Positions 50,164 to 52,761 of a stretch of 52,761 nt of DNA are shown here, in pieces. The stretch is taken from positions 1 to 52,761 of the forward strand of contig JAQXGO010000018.1 of the NCBI GenBank assembly GCA_029006755.1, written 5' to 3'. Every line of letters starts with the position of its first letter. Position 1 is the stretch's first letter. The notes beneath the pieces were generated by a model, which made no database searches, was not told the DNA's origin, and worked only from the letters and a program-made list of their open reading frames with translations. Source of the stretch: Clostridia bacterium (GTDB lineage Bacteria; Bacillota; Clostridia; UMGS1883; UMGS1540). A program made the position numbers and the translations under genes.

Positions 50164-51012
50164 ATGATCGTATCGGATTGCTGGCAGGATTACGCGCTGC
50201 TTGAGGCGGCAGAAGGAGAAAAGGTGGAACGCTGGGGCAAGTATGTCTTACGTCGGCCTGATCCGCAGGCTATATGGCGTATGGATAAGCCTTTGCGGAG
50301 CCGCGTGGATGGATTTTATCATCGCAGTAACCGTGGTGGCGGTAGCTGGGAGTTTTTTACGAATATGCCGGAACGATGGACGGTTTCCATGGATGATTTA
50401 TCCTTCTATGTACGCCCGACCGGCTTTAAGCATACCGGGCTTTTTCCGGAGCAGGCGGCAAACTGGCGCTTTATTCGTTCGCATACTAAAAAAGGGGACA
50501 AGGTATTGAATCTTTTTGCCTATACCGGGGGCGCAACCCTGGCAGCCTTAGCCGGCGGTGCGGATGTTGTGCATGTGGATGCTTCCAAAGGCATGGTCGC
50601 CTGGGCAAAGGAAAATGTTGCCCTGTCCGGCCTTGCAGACCGATATGTGCGTTTTATTGTGGATGATTGCGAAAAGTTTGTGCAAAGAGAGCTTCGCCGC
50701 GGAAATCGGTATGACGGTATCATTATGGATCCTCCTTCTTATGGAAGAGGCCCGGGCGGCGAAATGTGGAAGCTGGAGGACAAGATTTTTGATTTTATTC
50801 GGCTGTCGGCACAGCTTTTAACAGATAAACCCAGCTTTTTTGTGTTGAATTCCTATACGACCGGGCTTGCGCCGACAGTGCTCAAGAATATGATTTCTTT
50901 GGCCGTGGTGCCGCGCGTAGGGGGGCAATGCATGGCGGATGAAATCGGGTTGCCGATAGGAAACAGCGGGCTTGTTTTGCCCTGCGGTGCGACTGCGAGG
51001 TGGGAGCCGTGA
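50164..51012 (+). CDS. Class I SAM methyltransferase, RlmI/RlmK-like
   Basis: 282 residues. DKVLNLFAYTGGATLAALAGGADVVHVDASKGMVAWAKENVALSGL is the SAM-binding part, and IIMDPPSYGRGPGG holds the DPPxY/F catalytic motif for base methylation. KHTGLFPEQAANW resembles RlmI-type 23S rRNA m5C methylases (TGLFLDQ), but the N-terminal PUA domain of RlmI is absent. RNA base methylation is likely; the exact site is unknown. The end overlaps ecfA1 by four bases (GTGA). Confidence 0.85.
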   Translation: MIVSDCWQDYALLEAAEGEKVERWGKYVLRRPDPQAIWRMDKPLRSRVDGFYHRSNRGGGSWEFFTNMPERWTVSMDDLSFYVRPTGFKHTGLFPEQAANWRFIRSHTKKGDKVLNLFAYTGGATLAALAGGADVVHVDASKGMVAWAKENVALSGLADRYVRFIVDDCEKFVQRELRRGNRYDGIIMDPPSYGRGPGGEMWKLEDKIFDFIRLSAQLLTDKPSFFVLNSYTTGLAPTVLKNMISLAVVPRVGGQCMADEIGLPIGNSGLVLPCGATARWEP

Positions 51013-51842
51013 TTACGCTGACAGATGTGTCCTTCTCGTATAGTGAAAAAGCGGTTGCATTGCATAACATCAATCTTACGATAAACAAGGGCGAGTTTTT
51101 GGCAGTGCTTGGGCATAACGGATCGGGAAAGTCCACGCTGGCAAAACTTTTAAATGGAATTTTAGTACCCACAAGCGGTACCGTTTCTGTTTTGGGGCAT
51201 GATACAAAGGATGGGAAAAATCTGCCCTTTATCCGGCAACATGTGGGTATGGTTTTTCAAAATCCGGATAATCAGATTGTTGCAACCATTGTGGAGGAGG
51301 ATGTCGCTTTTGGACCGGAGAATTTGGGTTTATCTTCCTCGGAAATTCGGCAACGTGTAGATGAGGCGTTAAAAACGGTGGGGATGTATGCGGCAAGACG
51401 GCATGCACCGCATCTTTTGTCAGGCGGACAGAAACAGCGTGTGGCAATTGCCGGTGTCATTGCTATGCGTCCGGATTACATTGTGTTGGACGAACCAACG
51501 GCAATGCTGGATCCGATTGGCCGGCGGGAGGTTATGGATACGATTCAACGTCTATGCCGGGAGGAAGGCATTACAATTGTACTGATTACGCACTTTATGC
51601 GGGAGGCGGCCGAGGCAGATCGGGTGCTTGTAATGGAAAAGGGCGCGATTTGCATGGAGGGCAAGCCGGAGACGGTATTAACAAAGAGAGATCAAATGAT
51701 AAAGGTTGGGCTGGATGTACCGCAGGCGACAGAGCTTTTGTACCAGCTGCAAGCAGGCGGCATGCAGGTAAATAAAGAAACGATGGAAATGGACGCGTGC
51801 GTAGACGCGATTCTGTCTCAAATGAAAGGGAATAAAGAGTGA
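51009..51842 (+). CDS. ecfA1: ECF transporter ATPase EcfA1
   Basis: 277 residues. One of two ATPases of the energy-coupling factor module, which powers vitamin and metal uptake with interchangeable S components. Walker A LGHNGSGKST, Q-loop VFQNPDNQIVATIVEEDVAFGPENLG, signature LLSGGQKQRVAIAG, Walker B IVLDEPTAMLDP and H-loop ITHFM. I take GTG 51009, which overlaps the methyltransferase stop, over GTG 51000 in the track. QNPDNQ and the ATIVEEDVAFGPEN segment mark the EcfA1 type. Confidence 0.93.
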   Translation: MITLTDVSFSYSEKAVALHNINLTINKGEFLAVLGHNGSGKSTLAKLLNGILVPTSGTVSVLGHDTKDGKNLPFIRQHVGMVFQNPDNQIVATIVEEDVAFGPENLGLSSSEIRQRVDEALKTVGMYAARRHAPHLLSGGQKQRVAIAGVIAMRPDYIVLDEPTAMLDPIGRREVMDTIQRLCREEGITIVLITHFMREAAEADRVLVMEKGAICMEGKPETVLTKRDQMIKVGLDVPQATELLYQLQAGGMQVNKETMEMDACVDAILSQMKGNKE

Positions 51843-52690
51843 TTTCGGCAGAGAATGTATCCTACACATACACACCGGGCGGCGCTTTTGAAAAGGCCGC
51901 TGTTTGCCGTGTCAGTTTTTCGGTTGAGGCGGGTAGTTTTTGCGGAATTATCGGGCAGACCGGTTCCGGAAAGACAACGCTCATGCAGCTTCTGGCCGGG
52001 CTTGAAAAGCCTACGGAGGGCAGAGTATGCGTGGACGGGTTGGATGTAGCCGATAAAAAGAATCGCGCAGCCTTAAAAGGAAAAATAGGGCTTGTTTTTC
52101 AATATCCTGAATATCAGCTTTTTGGCGAAACAGTTGTGGAAGATGTCATGTTCGGGCCTCTCAATTTAGGCTTTTCGGAAGAAGATGCCAAGAAAAAAGC
52201 CATACAGGCTTTGGCGGCCGTGGATATAGGAGAAGATTTTTATGCAGCTTCGCCCTTCACCCTTTCCGGCGGACAAAAAAGACGGGTGGCGATTGCCGGT
52301 GTGTTGGCAATGGAACCCGAGATTTTGATATTGGATGAGCCGACAGCAGGGCTTGATCCTCGCGGTCGGGATGCGCTTATGCAGTGTATTTCAAGCATTC
52401 AGAAAACAAAAGGGATGACGGTTTTATGGGTGTCGCACAGCATGGAGGAAATCGCAAGGCTGGTGGACCGCATTTTGGTGATGAGCCATGGCGAGCTTGT
52501 AATGGATGGTGCGCCGGCTGCAGTGTTTTGTGAAGGAAATCAGCTGCGAGAAATGGGATTGGATGTGCCGGAAATTACGCGAATTGTAGAAAAGCTCCGT
52601 GCGAGAGGATTGGAGATTCCGGCTTCGATTTATACAGTGGAGGAGGCGTGCCGTGCGATACTGGCGCTAAAGGAGGGGAATCCATGCTAA
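51839..52690 (+). CDS. ecfA2: ECF transporter ATPase EcfA2
   Basis: 283 residues. Second ATPase of the ECF module. Walker A IGQTGSGKTT, VFQYPEYQLFGETVVEDVMFGPLNLG (the Y-P-E-Y-Q-L-F form is typical of EcfA2), signature TLSGGQKRRVAIAG, Walker B LILDEPTAGLDPRG and H-loop VSHSM. GTG start overlaps ecfA1 by four bases; the end overlaps ecfT by seven. In many Firmicutes these genes follow the rplQ cluster; here an RNA methylase precedes them. Confidence 0.94.
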   Translation: MISAENVSYTYTPGGAFEKAAVCRVSFSVEAGSFCGIIGQTGSGKTTLMQLLAGLEKPTEGRVCVDGLDVADKKNRAALKGKIGLVFQYPEYQLFGETVVEDVMFGPLNLGFSEEDAKKKAIQALAAVDIGEDFYAASPFTLSGGQKRRVAIAGVLAMEPEILILDEPTAGLDPRGRDALMQCISSIQKTKGMTVLWVSHSMEEIARLVDRILVMSHGELVMDGAPAAVFCEGNQLREMGLDVPEITRIVEKLRARGLEIPASIYTVEEACRAILALKEGNPC

Positions 52691-52761
52691 GAGATATAAC
52701 GTTGGGGCAGTTTTTTCCCGGAACGTCGCCGCTGCATCGCATGGATCCGCGCTGTAAGCTG
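52684..52761 (+). CDS. ecfT: ECF transporter transmembrane protein EcfT (partial)
   Basis: ATG 52684 overlaps the ecfA2 stop (ATGCTAA) and the frame is open to the window end, 26 residues. The start LRDITLGQFFPGTSPLHRMDPRCKL matches the EcfT N-terminus. It is the membrane scaffold that couples the two ATPases to S components. Confidence 0.88.
   Translation, partial: MLRDITLGQFFPGTSPLHRMDPRCKL

Overview
The window looks like a chromosomal segment of a low-to-mid GC Gram-positive anaerobe, most likely class Clostridia. The evidence is a long (about 270 nt) SRP RNA with an Alu domain directly upstream of dnaX, AddAB in place of RecBCD, a dnaG-rpoD-trmK run, an infC-rpmI-rplT operon with an attenuated leader, VanW/G5 and copper-amine-oxidase-N-type surface proteins, a HutP-family protein, ThyX in place of ThyA, and an ECF transporter core. 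I cannot assign family or genus. No plasmid, phage, IS, CRISPR, tRNA or rRNA gene was seen.

Layout. (1) 1-11.5 kb, + strand: rnhB (3' end), yraN, SRP RNA, dnaX, ybaB, recR, miaB, addB (frameshifted), addA. This is a DNA repair and replication block. (2) 11.5-20.3 kb: a small anchored Pro/Thr-rich protein, then pyrH-frr-uppS-cdsA-dxr-rseP-nusB-xseA-xseB-ispA and a flavodoxin-like protein. This is nucleotide, translation, isoprenoid and envelope housekeeping with many start/stop overlaps. (3) 20.3-25.4 kb: dGTPase homologue, terminator, dnaG-rpoD-trmK, then a DUF1858 protein. (4) 25.4-28.2 kb: a VanW/G5 surface protein and a secreted stalk-domain protein. (5) 28.2-35.5 kb: infC-rpmI-rplT, a TrmH-type RNA methylase, a SAM methyltransferase, a BaiN/HI0933-type flavoprotein, a HutP-family protein, hslO, an ATPase and a Nif3-family protein.

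(6) 35.6-41.1 kb is an AT-richer accessory island: a D-2-hydroxyacid dehydrogenase, an asparagine-synthetase-like ATP-pyrophosphatase, a GT4 and a GT2 glycosyltransferase, and decayed remnants that look like a further glycosyltransferase and an acyltransferase. It is bounded by imperfect direct repeats that are the 3' end of the btuR adenosyltransferase gene. The right copy is the real gene end and the left copy is a decayed duplicate, so the island appears to have been inserted at, or exchanged next to, the end of btuR.

(7) 41.1-48.6 kb is mostly on the minus strand: btuR, then (after a DUF523 gene on +) an eight-gene operon mtaB-wecG/tagA-thyX-tmk-DUF2156-DJ-1-fthC-mltG read from one clear promoter. 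(8) 48.6-52.8 kb, + strand: a divergently transcribed MFS transporter, a RlmI-like methyltransferase and the ECF transporter genes ecfA1-ecfA2-ecfT (the last cut by the window end).

Most of the window is ordinary core genome. The points most worth following up are: the repeat-bounded glycan island; a C-terminal hexapeptide VSD(T/N)GL shared by two unrelated Pro/Thr-tailed surface proteins; a probable ATC start and attenuator at infC; an A8G slip site in dnaX followed at once by a -1 frame stop; a one-base frameshift in addB; and a hairpin separating Shine-Dalgarno and start in the MFS leader.
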